Shown here: piece after piece, positions 26,875-35,463 of the stretch
Position numbering within the stretch: position 1 is the first letter of the stretch
Layout: each line of letters starts with the position of its first letter
NCBI RefSeq assembly: GCF_003858645.1
Contig: NZ_RQJP01000003.1
Span: 310,001 to 374,000 of the forward strand
Direction of reading: 5' to 3'
Source: Larkinella knui
GTDB taxonomy: Bacteria > Bacteroidota > Bacteroidia > Cytophagales > Spirosomataceae
Length of the DNA stretch: 64,000 bases
The notes under the pieces: model-generated
Databases searched by the model: none
The model's input: the letters and a program-made list of their open reading frames with translations, nothing else
Told to the model about the DNA's origin: nothing
Translations under genes and position numbers: made by a program

Positions 26875-27945
26875 ATGAAACTTGTATCCCTCTTTATAAC
26901 ACTGGTTTTGGCAACATTGCTTTGCCAGTGTGTTACGCCGATCAACCCCGACGTCCGGACCCTGGCACCCACCCTGGTGGTGGATGGACTGGTGACGGAC
27001 CAGCCCGGCCGAAGTCGGGTAACCCTCAGTCTAACAGCCGACTATACCTCGACATCCCTCAACTACCTGGTAGAAAAAGCAACGGTTTTTGTGACCGATA
27101 ATACCAATCAGCGTACTACTTTTGGTGAAATATCGCCCGGCTATTATCAACCCGATGCCAGTTGGCGGGGGAATAGCGGCCAAACGTATACGCTTCACAT
27201 CCGGCTTTCCGATGGAAGGGAGTACCAGTCGAAGTCGGAACGGCTTAAGCCCGTTGCGCCCATCGACTCCATCTATGTTGACTACAGCCAGCAATTGAAG
27301 TTGGGCACCGATTCGTTTGATAAAGGGTTTGATGTTTCTCTCGATTTGAAAGATCCGGCTAACCCGGACGACTGTTACCGCTGGAGTTGGGTCCATTACG
27401 AACCTCTTGTTTACTGCGGTCTCATCAAAATTCTCGAATGTCCAACCTGTAACACGTACACCACCTATGGCTTAACGTGTTGCAACCGCTGCTGGGACGT
27501 TATCCGGTATCAAAACCTGATCAATATTACCAGCGACAATGCCATCAATGGCAATCGAATCAGTCGGCGGCCCATTCTGCGGGCACCTTTTAATTCGTAC
27601 CAGCCTTACTACGTGGAAATCGAGCAGCAATCGCTGACCAAGGAAGCCTTTACGTATCTATCTTCCCTAAAAGACATGGTTCAGAATACCGGTGGCATTT
27701 TTGATGCTGCCCCCGCTCTACTGGTGGGCAACATCAGTAGCGTCAGTAAATCCGATGAACTGGTATTAGGTTATTTTGGAGCTTCGGCCATGATCATTCG
27801 TCCGCTTTACATCGACCGGAGTAAAGCCCCCGGTACGCCCGATATCATTCTTGCTCCTCCACCGCAGCCGCCCCCCACGTCGTGTGCAGAATGTGTAGAA
27901 ACCCCCGGCCGAACCCAAAAAGCACCGAAATGGTGGGTGTTTTAG
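26875..27945 (+). CDS. DUF4249 family lipoprotein, partner of the receptor
   Basis: A 356-residue exported protein whose N-terminal hydrophobic segment ends in LLCQC, so lipidation at Cys19 is likely though the lipobox is not ideal. The Ig-like start (LVVDGLVTDQPGRSRVTLS) and later FNSYQPYYVEIEQQSLT are DUF4249 features. Between residues 167 and 206 lie seven Cys, including C-x7-C-x2-C and CC-x2-C, which could bind metal or form disulfides. It is coupled to the upstream receptor and probably sits in the outer membrane with it. Confidence 0.82.
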   Translation: MKLVSLFITLVLATLLCQCVTPINPDVRTLAPTLVVDGLVTDQPGRSRVTLSLTADYTSTSLNYLVEKATVFVTDNTNQRTTFGEISPGYYQPDASWRGNSGQTYTLHIRLSDGREYQSKSERLKPVAPIDSIYVDYSQQLKLGTDSFDKGFDVSLDLKDPANPDDCYRWSWVHYEPLVYCGLIKILECPTCNTYTTYGLTCCNRCWDVIRYQNLINITSDNAINGNRISRRPILRAPFNSYQPYYVEIEQQSLTKEAFTYLSSLKDMVQNTGGIFDAAPALLVGNISSVSKSDELVLGYFGASAMIIRPLYIDRSKAPGTPDIILAPPPQPPPTSCAECVETPGRTQKAPKWWVF

Positions 27946-28008
27946 AAGAAAAAAGACCAAACACGGACGAACGAAGGCCTGGCCCTGTTTCGATAGGCCG
28001 TGTTTGGT
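27946..28008 (-). terminator. Terminator of the susC-susD unit
   Basis: ACCAAACACGG (27956-27966) pairs with CCGTGTTTGGT (27998-28008), with an inner AGGCCT/AGGCC pairing, and a T-rich stretch follows on the minus strand (27955-27946). It lies 20 bases after the susD stop. Confidence 0.6.
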
Positions 28009-28027
28009 AATCCGTATGGGGTAGTCA

Positions 28028-29527
28028 CTACCACCCCGGATTCTGCGTCAGGTTGGGATTGAGCTGGCGTTCTTTGGCCGGAACAGGAAATAGGTAATGC
28101 TTTTTTTCATCGAAAGGCCGGCCTTTCGACGTCAGTTCGAGATACGCTTTTTTCCAGCGAACCAGGTCACGCCAGCGGTGCCCTTCCAGCCCCAGTTCCA
28201 CAACCCGCTCGTGGGCGATCCACTCCATAAAGGCGGTTTTCGACAAACCGGGGTCGAGTTCCTTCAACCCCGCGCGTTTCCGAACCCGATTGACGGCAGC
28301 ATAGGCATCGGCGGTTGGTCCCGAGGCCGAATTGGTGGCCTCCGCAAACATCAAAAGCACGTCAGAAAACCGCAAAAGCCGGATGTTGACGTCCGAACCC
28401 GTCGTCCAGTCGAACTCGTTTCCGCCATCTTTCTGGTATTTTCGAACCGCAAAATCAACCGGCAAAATATCAAACCAGGATTTGTATTCGAGTACTTTGT
28501 AGTAATCCAATCCGTCAAATTTGCTGCCTTGTGGCCCAAAAACCGACGCCAGCAATCGGGTATCGCCCGTTTCGAACTGCTTCACGTACCATTCCGACGG
28601 AATGACGTTGTTGTAGGCCCGGCCCCGCACGCCCATTTCCAGCGGTCGCAAACCGCCCGTTCCGCATTCGTCGCAGAAGGCCCCCGGATCAACGGTGGTC
28701 GAAAACTGAACTTCGAAGAGTGACTCTTTATTATTTTCGTTGGTATTCGTGTGGTTATCCCGGTAATTCGGCACCAGATCGTACACGTTCGAATCGATGA
28801 TTTCTTTGAACAGTTTCGCAGCAGCCCCATAATCAGCCGGGCTGTTGGTCAGGTTGGCCCGGTAAAGAGTCGCTTTTGCCCGAAATCCTTTGGCGGCTCC
28901 GCTCGTTGCCCGGCCAATTTCGTCCCCTTCGTAGGAAACCGGCAACCGTTTTTCAGCCTCTTCAAAGTCTTTCAAAATGGCGGCATACACCTGTGAAACC
29001 GCAATCCGGGTGGGCTGCTTCTCCTCGGGCTTACTCACATCGACCACTTTCAGAATGAGCGGAACATCGCCAAAATTGGTGACCAGAATGAAATAATACA
29101 TCGCCCGCAAAAAGTAGGCTTCCCCCAGCAACCGGCTTTTTTTGGCCTCATTCATCGAAACCCCGGGAATGCGGGTGATCGCCAGATTAGCCCGGTAAAT
29201 GCCCTGATAACAACCCGTCCAGAGGAAATTAAAGACCTCATTTGAAGCATCGGCTTCGGCTTCCCGCATCAAAACCAGGCTCGGGCTGGTCGAAACGGTT
29301 GCGCTGGTTTCGTCCGACATCAATTCCTGGGTCAAATGCATGATCTGGGAATACAGATCCGGCGATGCCAGCGTCGCATACGCAGCATTGACCGCCTTGA
29401 GCGCATCTTCTTCGGTTTTATAATAATTGTCCGTGGTCAGTTCATTGACGTTCTGAACGTCCAGCGCTTTGTCGCTACAACCGGCTACCAACCCGGCAAT
29501 TAGCAAAAGTGTACTTATTTTTTTCAT
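28028..29527 (-). CDS. susD: SusD/RagB-family nutrient-binding outer-membrane lipoprotein
   Basis: A 499-residue surface lipoprotein that forms the lid over its SusC partner and binds glycans or peptides. The signal peptide ends in the lipobox LVAGC (Cys17). TPR-like helices with the SusD pattern follow: NYYKTEEDALKAVNAAYA, LLGEAYFLRAMYYFILVTNFGDVPL (cut), TSGAAKGFRAKATLYRA, and the C-terminal ERVVELGLEGHRWRDLVRW with FPVPAKERQLNPNLTQNPGW. It follows susC, separated by an 86-base gap holding a palindrome. The substrate is unknown. Confidence 0.93.
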   Translation of the reverse strand: MKKISTLLLIAGLVAGCSDKALDVQNVNELTTDNYYKTEEDALKAVNAAYATLASPDLYSQIMHLTQELMSDETSATVSTSPSLVLMREAEADASNEVFNFLWTGCYQGIYRANLAITRIPGVSMNEAKKSRLLGEAYFLRAMYYFILVTNFGDVPLILKVVDVSKPEEKQPTRIAVSQVYAAILKDFEEAEKRLPVSYEGDEIGRATSGAAKGFRAKATLYRANLTNSPADYGAAAKLFKEIIDSNVYDLVPNYRDNHTNTNENNKESLFEVQFSTTVDPGAFCDECGTGGLRPLEMGVRGRAYNNVIPSEWYVKQFETGDTRLLASVFGPQGSKFDGLDYYKVLEYKSWFDILPVDFAVRKYQKDGGNEFDWTTGSDVNIRLLRFSDVLLMFAEATNSASGPTADAYAAVNRVRKRAGLKELDPGLSKTAFMEWIAHERVVELGLEGHRWRDLVRWKKAYLELTSKGRPFDEKKHYLFPVPAKERQLNPNLTQNPGW

Positions 29528-29536
29528 ATGAGCTCT

Positions 29537-29611
29537 GTTTACAGTTTTCAGTTTCCGGTTGGCGACGCCTTCAGCTTTGCGTCAGTCAACCGGAAACTGA
29601 AAACCGTAAAC
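29537..29611. repeat. Palindrome between susC and susD with GACGC tip
   Basis: Arms 29537-29561 and 29587-29611 are 25 bases long with one mismatch, built from the words GTTTACAGT, GTTTTCAGT and CCGGTT. The tip carries GACGC (29564-29568) and GCGTC (29579-29583), which extends the pairing. It fills almost the entire gap between the susC stop and the susD start, so it will form a stable hairpin in the shared mRNA. Confidence 0.85.
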
Positions 29612-29613
29612 CA

Positions 29614-32442
29614 TTAAAAATTAAGTTGTATACCGCCCAAAAACATCCGCGACTGCGGTTGCTGGGCCACATCGAGTCCTTCGGACAGCGCCTGATTGCT
29701 GGCAAATTCGGGGTCGAAACCGGAATATTTTGTCTTTGTGAACAGGTTTTGCGCACCAACATACACCCGCAACCGGCTGGCACCGAAGCCCGATGTCAGC
29801 GATTCGGGCAGTGTGTAGCCCAGTTGCAGGGACTTCAGCCGGAAGTAACTGCCGCTCTCAACAAAGCGGTCCGACGGGCGAAAATTGCGGGTTCCGGACG
29901 CATCGGCGCGGGGCTGCGTGGTCGACGGTTTCTCGCGCGTCCAGCGGGCGAGCACCTCCGTTCCGGCATTATACCGCCCCTGGTAGCCATTGAGCCAGTA
30001 CGCATTGGCATTGTACAGCTGATTGCCCGACGCACCCTGCAACAAGACCGACAGATCGACTCCCCGGACACTTACTGAAGCCGTAAAACCGTAATAGAAC
30101 GTCGGAATCGGACTACCCAGAAAGGTTTTATCGTCGTCGGTAATTTTACCATCCTTGTTCAGATCAGCGTACCGAATGTCGCCGGGTTCCGTGCCGGTCA
30201 AGCTGGGATTCTTGCTGATTTCGTCGCGGGTTTGAAAAATCCCCACCCGTTGAAAACCGTAGTAACTTCCCACCGGCTGGCCCACCGCCGTTGCCGTCAC
30301 CCTTTCGTCTTGCACCAAGCCCCCAAAAACCGGCGTTGGCCGGTCGCCCAGAGAAATTACCTTATTTTTTTGCCAGCTGGCAAACCCGGTAAGGCTGTAG
30401 GAAAACCAGTCGTTGCTTCGTTCGGTACTAAAACTCAGATCGATACCGGAATTATCGATTGTTCCGGCATTGGTGAGCGGAGCCGCAGCGCCAACCGAGG
30501 CTGGCAGCGGAACTTCCACCAGCAAATCCGTCGTTCGTTTCCGGAAATAATCAACCCGAAGTTTTACGCTGTTATCCAGCGCCGTGACATCCAAACCCAC
30601 GTTGCTCAGGGTCGTCGTCTCCCAGCGAACGCCGGGATTAGGCAGCGTATTCGGAAAAGCGCCAACACCCAGAAAAGCGTTGGTCGGACCAAAGGGATAA
30701 TTGTAATTTTGCGCAATCAGGGATGCATATTGAAAATCGCCCACGTTATCGTTACCGGTTTTACCCCAGCTTGCCCGTAATTTTACGGTATTCAGATACG
30801 GCAGCGCTTCCATAAAATGCTCTTTATTGAGGTACCAGGCTGCTCCCAGCGACGGGAAAGCCCCGAAGCGGTGACCCGGCCCGAACCGGGACGAACCATC
30901 GCGCCGTAAAACCGCCGTTAACCAGTATTTCCGGCCGTAATCGTACGACAATTGCCCCATCAGACTCACGACGCGGTAAAATGCGTAGGAACCGCCCACC
31001 GTTCGGTTCCGCGACGACTGGCCCGCCGTCAGGGAGCGGATATCGTTGCCGGGCAGATCATCGGCGAAGGCCGAAACATCATTCGTACGGTAGGTCTGAC
31101 GACTTCCGGCCAGCACTATCGCCAGGGAATGAGCATCCAGCGTGTGCGTATAACTCAGTTGGTGATGCAGCAGGGTGTTGTAACCGGTCTGTTTGGCCCG
31201 GGCCAGCGACGCCGTCAGGTTAATATTATATTCTCCCATGTTGAAAGCGGGCATGGAATAGGCGCGGTCGAAATTTCGCAGATCGAAGCCCAGCGTGGCG
31301 CGGTATTTCAACCCATCGAAAATCGTCCATTCGCCGAATAAATCACCAATCAAATTCAGCGACGTTTGCCGGTCGTTGGTCAATACCGACAAGCCGATGG
31401 GGTTCAGCGCGTCGTTGCTGGCGTCCAGATAGGTCGTTCCATTATAACCGCCGATCCGTTTGGGGTTGGTGATCGACAGATACGGCGCACTTTTTAGGGC
31501 CTGTTCGATGGGCGTCCGGCCGCTGGTTCCGTCATTGGCGTGCTGAACCGACTGGCTAACCGTCATGTTTTGCCCCACTTTCACGTTGTCGGCCAGATCA
31601 AAATCCGTGTTCAGCCGCATCGATAACCGCTCAAAATCAGCGCCTAAGATAACGCCGTCCTGTTTGAAATAATCGGCAGCGATCAGATAACGTGCCGATT
31701 CATTGCCACCCGCCACCGACACGTAAGCACTCCGAACCGGCGCGGGGCGAAACAAGGCGCCAAGCCAGTCGGTATTGGTTTTCAGCAGGGTATCCAGCGA
31801 CGCCTGGTTGGTCAGTTTAAAAGCCGGAATCAATCCGCCATTGGAGCGGCTGTCGTTGATATAATCGACATACTGGCGCGAGTTGAGCAGTTGGGGAGCC
31901 TGGTTCGACCGCTGAACGCCCGTAAACAGATCGACGGTGACGCGGGGTTGGCCGGTATTTCCTTTTTTGGTTGTAATAAGTATGACTCCGTTGGCGCCCC
32001 GCATGCCATACAAACCCGCTGAGGTAGCATCTTTCAGAACTTCAACCGTCTCAATGGCGTTCGGGGCCAGCCAATTCAGGTTATCCGCTTGTCCGATAAT
32101 CAGGCCATCAACTACGACTAAAGGGGTGGTATCGCCGAAGCGGCCCGGCCCATGAATCTGCAGGGTTGCGGCCCCACCCGGTTTCCCGGAATTGGACCGC
32201 ACCAGCAAACCGGCGACCTGTCCCTGCAACGCCTGCAAGGCATTTGCCGTGACGATTCGATTGAGTTTTTTACCGGAAACCGTATCCGCCGAGCTGGTGT
32301 TTTGGTAGGCAGTCAGTCGGCCATTTCGGATGGAAAGCGAGTCATCGGGTTGGGGAATTAGGGTAGCGAAGGCAGGTAACTGAGCAGATAAAATAACGCT
32401 ACAACTGGTGATAATGAGCTTGTTGCACGCTTTCTTTACCAT
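29614..32442 (-). CDS. susC: SusC/RagA-family TonB-linked outer-membrane transporter, short N-terminus
   Basis: A 942-residue outer-membrane importer working with SusD. After a signal-like start (MVKKACNK onward) and about 40 linker residues, the plug begins at once: VTANALQALQGQVAGLLVRS, PLVVVDGLIIG, IETVEVLKDATSAGLYGMRGANGV (cut), then the barrel and a closing FGASRLRVYVGAQNLF. The carboxypeptidase-like domain that normally precedes the plug in SusC is absent. The frame opens 11 codons earlier at 32475. First gene of the susC-susD unit. Confidence 0.9.
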   Translation of the reverse strand: MVKKACNKLIITSCSVILSAQLPAFATLIPQPDDSLSIRNGRLTAYQNTSSADTVSGKKLNRIVTANALQALQGQVAGLLVRSNSGKPGGAATLQIHGPGRFGDTTPLVVVDGLIIGQADNLNWLAPNAIETVEVLKDATSAGLYGMRGANGVILITTKKGNTGQPRVTVDLFTGVQRSNQAPQLLNSRQYVDYINDSRSNGGLIPAFKLTNQASLDTLLKTNTDWLGALFRPAPVRSAYVSVAGGNESARYLIAADYFKQDGVILGADFERLSMRLNTDFDLADNVKVGQNMTVSQSVQHANDGTSGRTPIEQALKSAPYLSITNPKRIGGYNGTTYLDASNDALNPIGLSVLTNDRQTSLNLIGDLFGEWTIFDGLKYRATLGFDLRNFDRAYSMPAFNMGEYNINLTASLARAKQTGYNTLLHHQLSYTHTLDAHSLAIVLAGSRQTYRTNDVSAFADDLPGNDIRSLTAGQSSRNRTVGGSYAFYRVVSLMGQLSYDYGRKYWLTAVLRRDGSSRFGPGHRFGAFPSLGAAWYLNKEHFMEALPYLNTVKLRASWGKTGNDNVGDFQYASLIAQNYNYPFGPTNAFLGVGAFPNTLPNPGVRWETTTLSNVGLDVTALDNSVKLRVDYFRKRTTDLLVEVPLPASVGAAAPLTNAGTIDNSGIDLSFSTERSNDWFSYSLTGFASWQKNKVISLGDRPTPVFGGLVQDERVTATAVGQPVGSYYGFQRVGIFQTRDEISKNPSLTGTEPGDIRYADLNKDGKITDDDKTFLGSPIPTFYYGFTASVSVRGVDLSVLLQGASGNQLYNANAYWLNGYQGRYNAGTEVLARWTREKPSTTQPRADASGTRNFRPSDRFVESGSYFRLKSLQLGYTLPESLTSGFGASRLRVYVGAQNLFTKTKYSGFDPEFASNQALSEGLDVAQQPQSRMFLGGIQLNF

Positions 32443-32544
32443 TGAAAAACACCGAAAAAGCGGTGGGTGTATCATACCTGGAACGGGTTAGAGGAGGTAA
32501 TGCCGAAAGTTAATTAACTCTTCCGTATCAAGAATAATACCAAT

Positions 32545-32590
32545 AAAAAAATTAAAAAGCCCGCACGGTCCTGGAGATCATGCGGGCTTT
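32545..32590 (-). terminator. Terminator after the UDP-glucuronate decarboxylase gene
   Basis: AAAGCCCGCA (32556-32565) pairs with TGCGGGCTTT (32581-32590) and is followed on the minus strand by TTTTTAATTTTTTT. It separates the ugd/decarboxylase unit from susC. Confidence 0.7.
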
Positions 32591-32592
32591 AA

Positions 32593-32675
32593 CGTACCGA
32601 CGGACTAAAGTCCGTCTTTTGAAGATAGTTCGAATAATCTGACGTTTAAAATACGGACTAAAGTTCGTCGGTACG
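32593..32675. repeat. Inverted repeat with GGACTAAAGTCC words
   Basis: Twenty-three-base arms at 32593-32615 and 32653-32675 are complementary apart from about four central positions. Each arm contains the near-palindromic word GGACTAAAGTcCGT, and the outer part reads CGTACCGACGG. Neighbouring GCGGGCT words (32582, 32676) repeat the terminator sequence. Confidence 0.65.
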
Positions 32676-32693
32676 CGGGCTAAGTATGTCTGT

Positions 32694-33674
32694 TTATTTC
32701 TTTTCAAATTCGCGGTGGTAAGCCGCTTTATACAATTCTTCTTCCGGCAGACTCCGGAAATAATCATACGTAATCCGCAACCCTTCTTCCCGCGAAACTT
32801 TCGGTTCCCAGCCCAAAATCTGCTGGGCGCGCGTAATATCCGGACGCCGTTGTTTAGGATCGTCGGTGGGCAACGGCTTTACGATCAGCTTTTGCTTGGT
32901 GCCCGTCAGTTTAATAATTTCTTCACCAAATTCACGAATCGTTATTTCGCCGGGATTGCCGATGTTGACCGGATAAGCATAATCGCTCAATAAAAGCCGG
33001 TAAATGCCTTCAATGAGGTCATCGACGTAGCAAAAGGAGCGGGTCTGGCTTCCGTCGCCAAAAACCGTCAGGTCTTCCCCACGCAGGGCCTGCCCAATAA
33101 AAGCGGGCAAAACCCGTCCGTCATTGAGTCGCATCCGGGGTCCGTAGGTGTTAAAAATCCGTACAATCCGCGTTTCCAGACCGTGGTAGGTATGATACGC
33201 CATCGTGATTGCTTCCTGAAAACGCTTGGCTTCGTCGTAAACACCACGCGGACCAACCGGGTTGACATTGCCCCAATAATCTTCGTTCTGCGGATGAACC
33301 GCCGGGTCGCCGTATACCTCCGACGTGGAAGCGATCAGAACCCGGGCGTTTTTAACCCGCGCCAACCCCAGGCAATTGTGAATTCCCAGCGAGCCCACTT
33401 TCAGCGTCTGGATCGGAATTTTCAGGTAGTCGATGGGGCTGGCGGGCGACGCAAAATGGAGAATATAGTCCAGATCGCCCGAAACATGGATAAATTTCGA
33501 TACGTCGTGGTGATAAAACTCAAAATTAGGCAGGTGAAAAAGATGCTCGATGTTTCGAATATCGCCCGTAATGAGGTTATCCATGGCAATGACGTGGTAG
33601 CCTTCCTTGATGAAGCGATCGCATAGATGCGACCCCAGAAAGCCAGCCCCGCCCGTAATTAGTACGCGTTTCAT
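32694..33674 (-). CDS. UDP-glucuronate decarboxylase (UDP-xylose synthase)
   Basis: A 326-residue extended SDR enzyme that converts UDP-glucuronate to UDP-xylose. It shows the NAD-binding [14 protein letters not shown], the UXS-typical [36 protein letters not shown], the catalytic Ser/Thr and YDEAKRFQE (Y-x3-K), plus [17 protein letters not shown]. These stretches distinguish it from dTDP-glucose dehydratase. Its substrate is the product of Ugd, encoded 140 bases upstream in the same direction. Confidence 0.92.
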   Translation of the reverse strand: MKRVLITGGAGFLGSHLCDRFIKEGYHVIAMDNLITGDIRNIEHLFHLPNFEFYHHDVSKFIHVSGDLDYILHFASPASPIDYLKIPIQTLKVGSLGIHNCLGLARVKNARVLIASTSEVYGDPAVHPQNEDYWGNVNPVGPRGVYDEAKRFQEAITMAYHTYHGLETRIVRIFNTYGPRMRLNDGRVLPAFIGQALRGEDLTVFGDGSQTRSFCYVDDLIEGIYRLLLSDYAYPVNIGNPGEITIREFGEEIIKLTGTKQKLIVKPLPTDDPKQRRPDITRAQQILGWEPKVSREEGLRITYDYFRSLPEEELYKAAYHREFEKK

Positions 33675-33690
33675 AAATAATTAGTCAGTT

Positions 33691-33763
33691 TTAGTTTATC
33701 GTTTATAGTCGAACAGCCTGCTGGTTTTCAGTGACTGAAAACCATAAACTTTAAACTATAAAT
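33691..33763. repeat. Palindrome cluster between ugd and the decarboxylase gene
   Basis: A perfect hairpin GGTTTTCAGT-G-ACTGAAAACC lies at 33723-33743, flanked by TTTATCGTTTATAG and AAACTTTAAACTATAAA, which pair loosely. The word GTTTTCAGT also builds the susC-susD palindrome. It sits inside a probable two-gene operon. Confidence 0.7.
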
Positions 33764-33814
33764 TGCTTGCTTGATTTCTTAAATGAGCGTTTTAGCGTTT
33801 TTTTCCGATCCTGA

Positions 33815-35146
33815 TCAGACACTTTGCGCCACTTCCGGCGTCACCGTTTCACGACCAATGCTGTAATAGGTATACCCGACTTCCTTCATCTGGTCGAGTT
33901 CGTAGACGTTACGACCGTCGAAAATCAGCTTGTTTTTCAGCAACAGGTTCATTTTTCCGAAATCCGGCGTACGGAACAGCGGCCATTCGGTCATGATCAC
34001 CAGCGCGTCGGCATCGTCCAGGGCGGCATACGACGTGTGGGCGTAATTGATCTGATTGCCCAGGATGTTCCGCACATTGTCCATCGCTTCGGGATCGTAG
34101 ACGGTCACTTTGGCTCCTTCCTGCAACAACGCCCGGATGTTTTCCAGCGCCGGCGCTTCCCGGATGTCATCGGTATACGGTTTGAAAGCCAGCCCCCAAA
34201 CTGCAATGGTTTTTCCGGCCAGATTGCCGTCAAAATGTTTTTTGATGATCGGTAACAGCTTGCTTTTCTGCTTGTTGTTCACTTCCATAACCGACTTCAG
34301 AATCTTGAAATCGTACTCGTATTCCTGAGCGGTTTTGGCCAGTGCCTGCACGTCTTTCGGAAAACAACTGCCGCCGTAGCCGATCCCGGCAAACAAAAAC
34401 CGCTTGCCAATCCGGCTGTCAGTTCCGATACCCCGACGAATGTCATCGACGTTGGCACCCGCTTTTTCGCAAAGGTTGGCGATTTCGTTCATGAATGAAA
34501 TTTTAACGGCCAGAAACGCGTTGGCGGCATATTTAGTCATTTCGGCGGAACGTTCGTCCATGAAAATAACCGGGTTGCCTTGCCGAACCAGCGGAGCATA
34601 CAGTTTATTCAAGACGGCTTTGGCTTTATCCGATTTCGTACCGATCACCACACGGTCGGGCTTCATAAAATCATCCACGGCCACACCTTCGCGCAGGAAT
34701 TCCGGGTTCGAAACCACATCGAAGTCGATCTTGGCACCCCGCGAAATGTGCAGCCACACTTTTTCGGCCGTTCCCACGGGAACCGTACTTTTATCGACGA
34801 TCACGGCGTACTGCTTCAGCAACGGCCCCAGATCATCCGAAACTTTTAGAATATATTTCAAATCGGCCGAGCCGTCTTCGCCCGGAGGAGTGGGCAGGGC
34901 CAGAAAAATAACCTCAGCGCCTTCAATCCCTTCGGCCAGGTTGGTCGTAAATTTCAGGCGACCTTCAGCGGTATTCCGGTTGAACAATACATCAAGGCCC
35001 GGTTCGTAGATGGGAATGATGCCGTTGTTCAATTTCTCAACTTTTCGCTCGTCGATGTCAACGCAGACGACCTGGTTTCCGGTTTCGGCAAAGCAGGTTC
35101 CTGTCACAAGTCCGACATACCCGGTTCCAATAACTGCTAATTTCAT
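33815..35146 (-). CDS. ugd: UDP-glucose 6-dehydrogenase
   Basis: Oxidises UDP-glucose to UDP-glucuronate with two NAD+. The 443-residue protein has the N-terminal Rossmann motif GTGYVGLVTGTC, the family-specific PTPPGEDGSADL and DKSTVPVGTAE, the central helix stretch EMTKYAANAFLAVKISFMNE, and the catalytic Cys in GYGGSCFPKDV. The C-terminal domain follows with GLAFKPYTDDIREAP. With the next gene it forms the short route UDP-glucose to UDP-xylose. Firm. Confidence 0.95.
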   Translation of the reverse strand: MKLAVIGTGYVGLVTGTCFAETGNQVVCVDIDERKVEKLNNGIIPIYEPGLDVLFNRNTAEGRLKFTTNLAEGIEGAEVIFLALPTPPGEDGSADLKYILKVSDDLGPLLKQYAVIVDKSTVPVGTAEKVWLHISRGAKIDFDVVSNPEFLREGVAVDDFMKPDRVVIGTKSDKAKAVLNKLYAPLVRQGNPVIFMDERSAEMTKYAANAFLAVKISFMNEIANLCEKAGANVDDIRRGIGTDSRIGKRFLFAGIGYGGSCFPKDVQALAKTAQEYEYDFKILKSVMEVNNKQKSKLLPIIKKHFDGNLAGKTIAVWGLAFKPYTDDIREAPALENIRALLQEGAKVTVYDPEAMDNVRNILGNQINYAHTSYAALDDADALVIMTEWPLFRTPDFGKMNLLLKNKLIFDGRNVYELDQMKEVGYTYYSIGRETVTPEVAQSV

Positions 35147-35229
35147 AGATAAGTGATTGTAGTATATACTAAGGATGGTTGAAAAAAGGCAAGTGATTTG
35201 TACTTTTTATATACCTTGTTTGCAGGACA

Positions 35230-35237
35230 CAAAAATA
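35230..35237 (-). promoter_or_regulatory. Probable ugd promoter, -7 box TATTTTTG
   Basis: Minus-strand TATTTTTG fits TAnnTTTG and lies 84 bases before the ugd start. No -33 TTG at the expected spacing. Confidence 0.45.
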
Positions 35238-35405
35238 GATTTTTTTGCTTAATTCTGGTGGCTCATTCCGGAATTTGTGATTCAGAGGTCGACTTTTCCC
35301 GGATAGTAGGCTGGTTCAATGCCAGTTAACCGCACGGATACCCACCCCCTGAATTGGTAGAACCGTTACCGGACTGATTTCGGAAGGAGTTTGGGGCTAT
35401 CAATT

Positions 35406-35413
35406 TAATTTTG
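35406..35413 (+). promoter_or_regulatory. Probable acyl-CoA dehydrogenase promoter, -7 box TAATTTTG
   Basis: TAATTTTG fits TAnnTTTG and lies 50 bases before the ATG at 35464. The nearest TTTG (35390-35393) is too close for a standard -33 element. Confidence 0.5.
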
Positions 35414-35463
35414 TAAATTATTACTAAAATACGTATAAAAATACCACACAGCACAGCTCGCTC

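Larger units (their letters stand above)
35147..35463. other. Divergent intergenic region between ugd and the acyl-CoA dehydrogenase
   Basis: This 317-base gap contains no credible gene. It holds the two outward-facing promoter boxes noted at 35230 (for ugd) and 35406 (for the dehydrogenase). The middle part (about 35260-35390) is of ordinary composition and I see no operator-like repeat in it. Confidence 0.6.
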
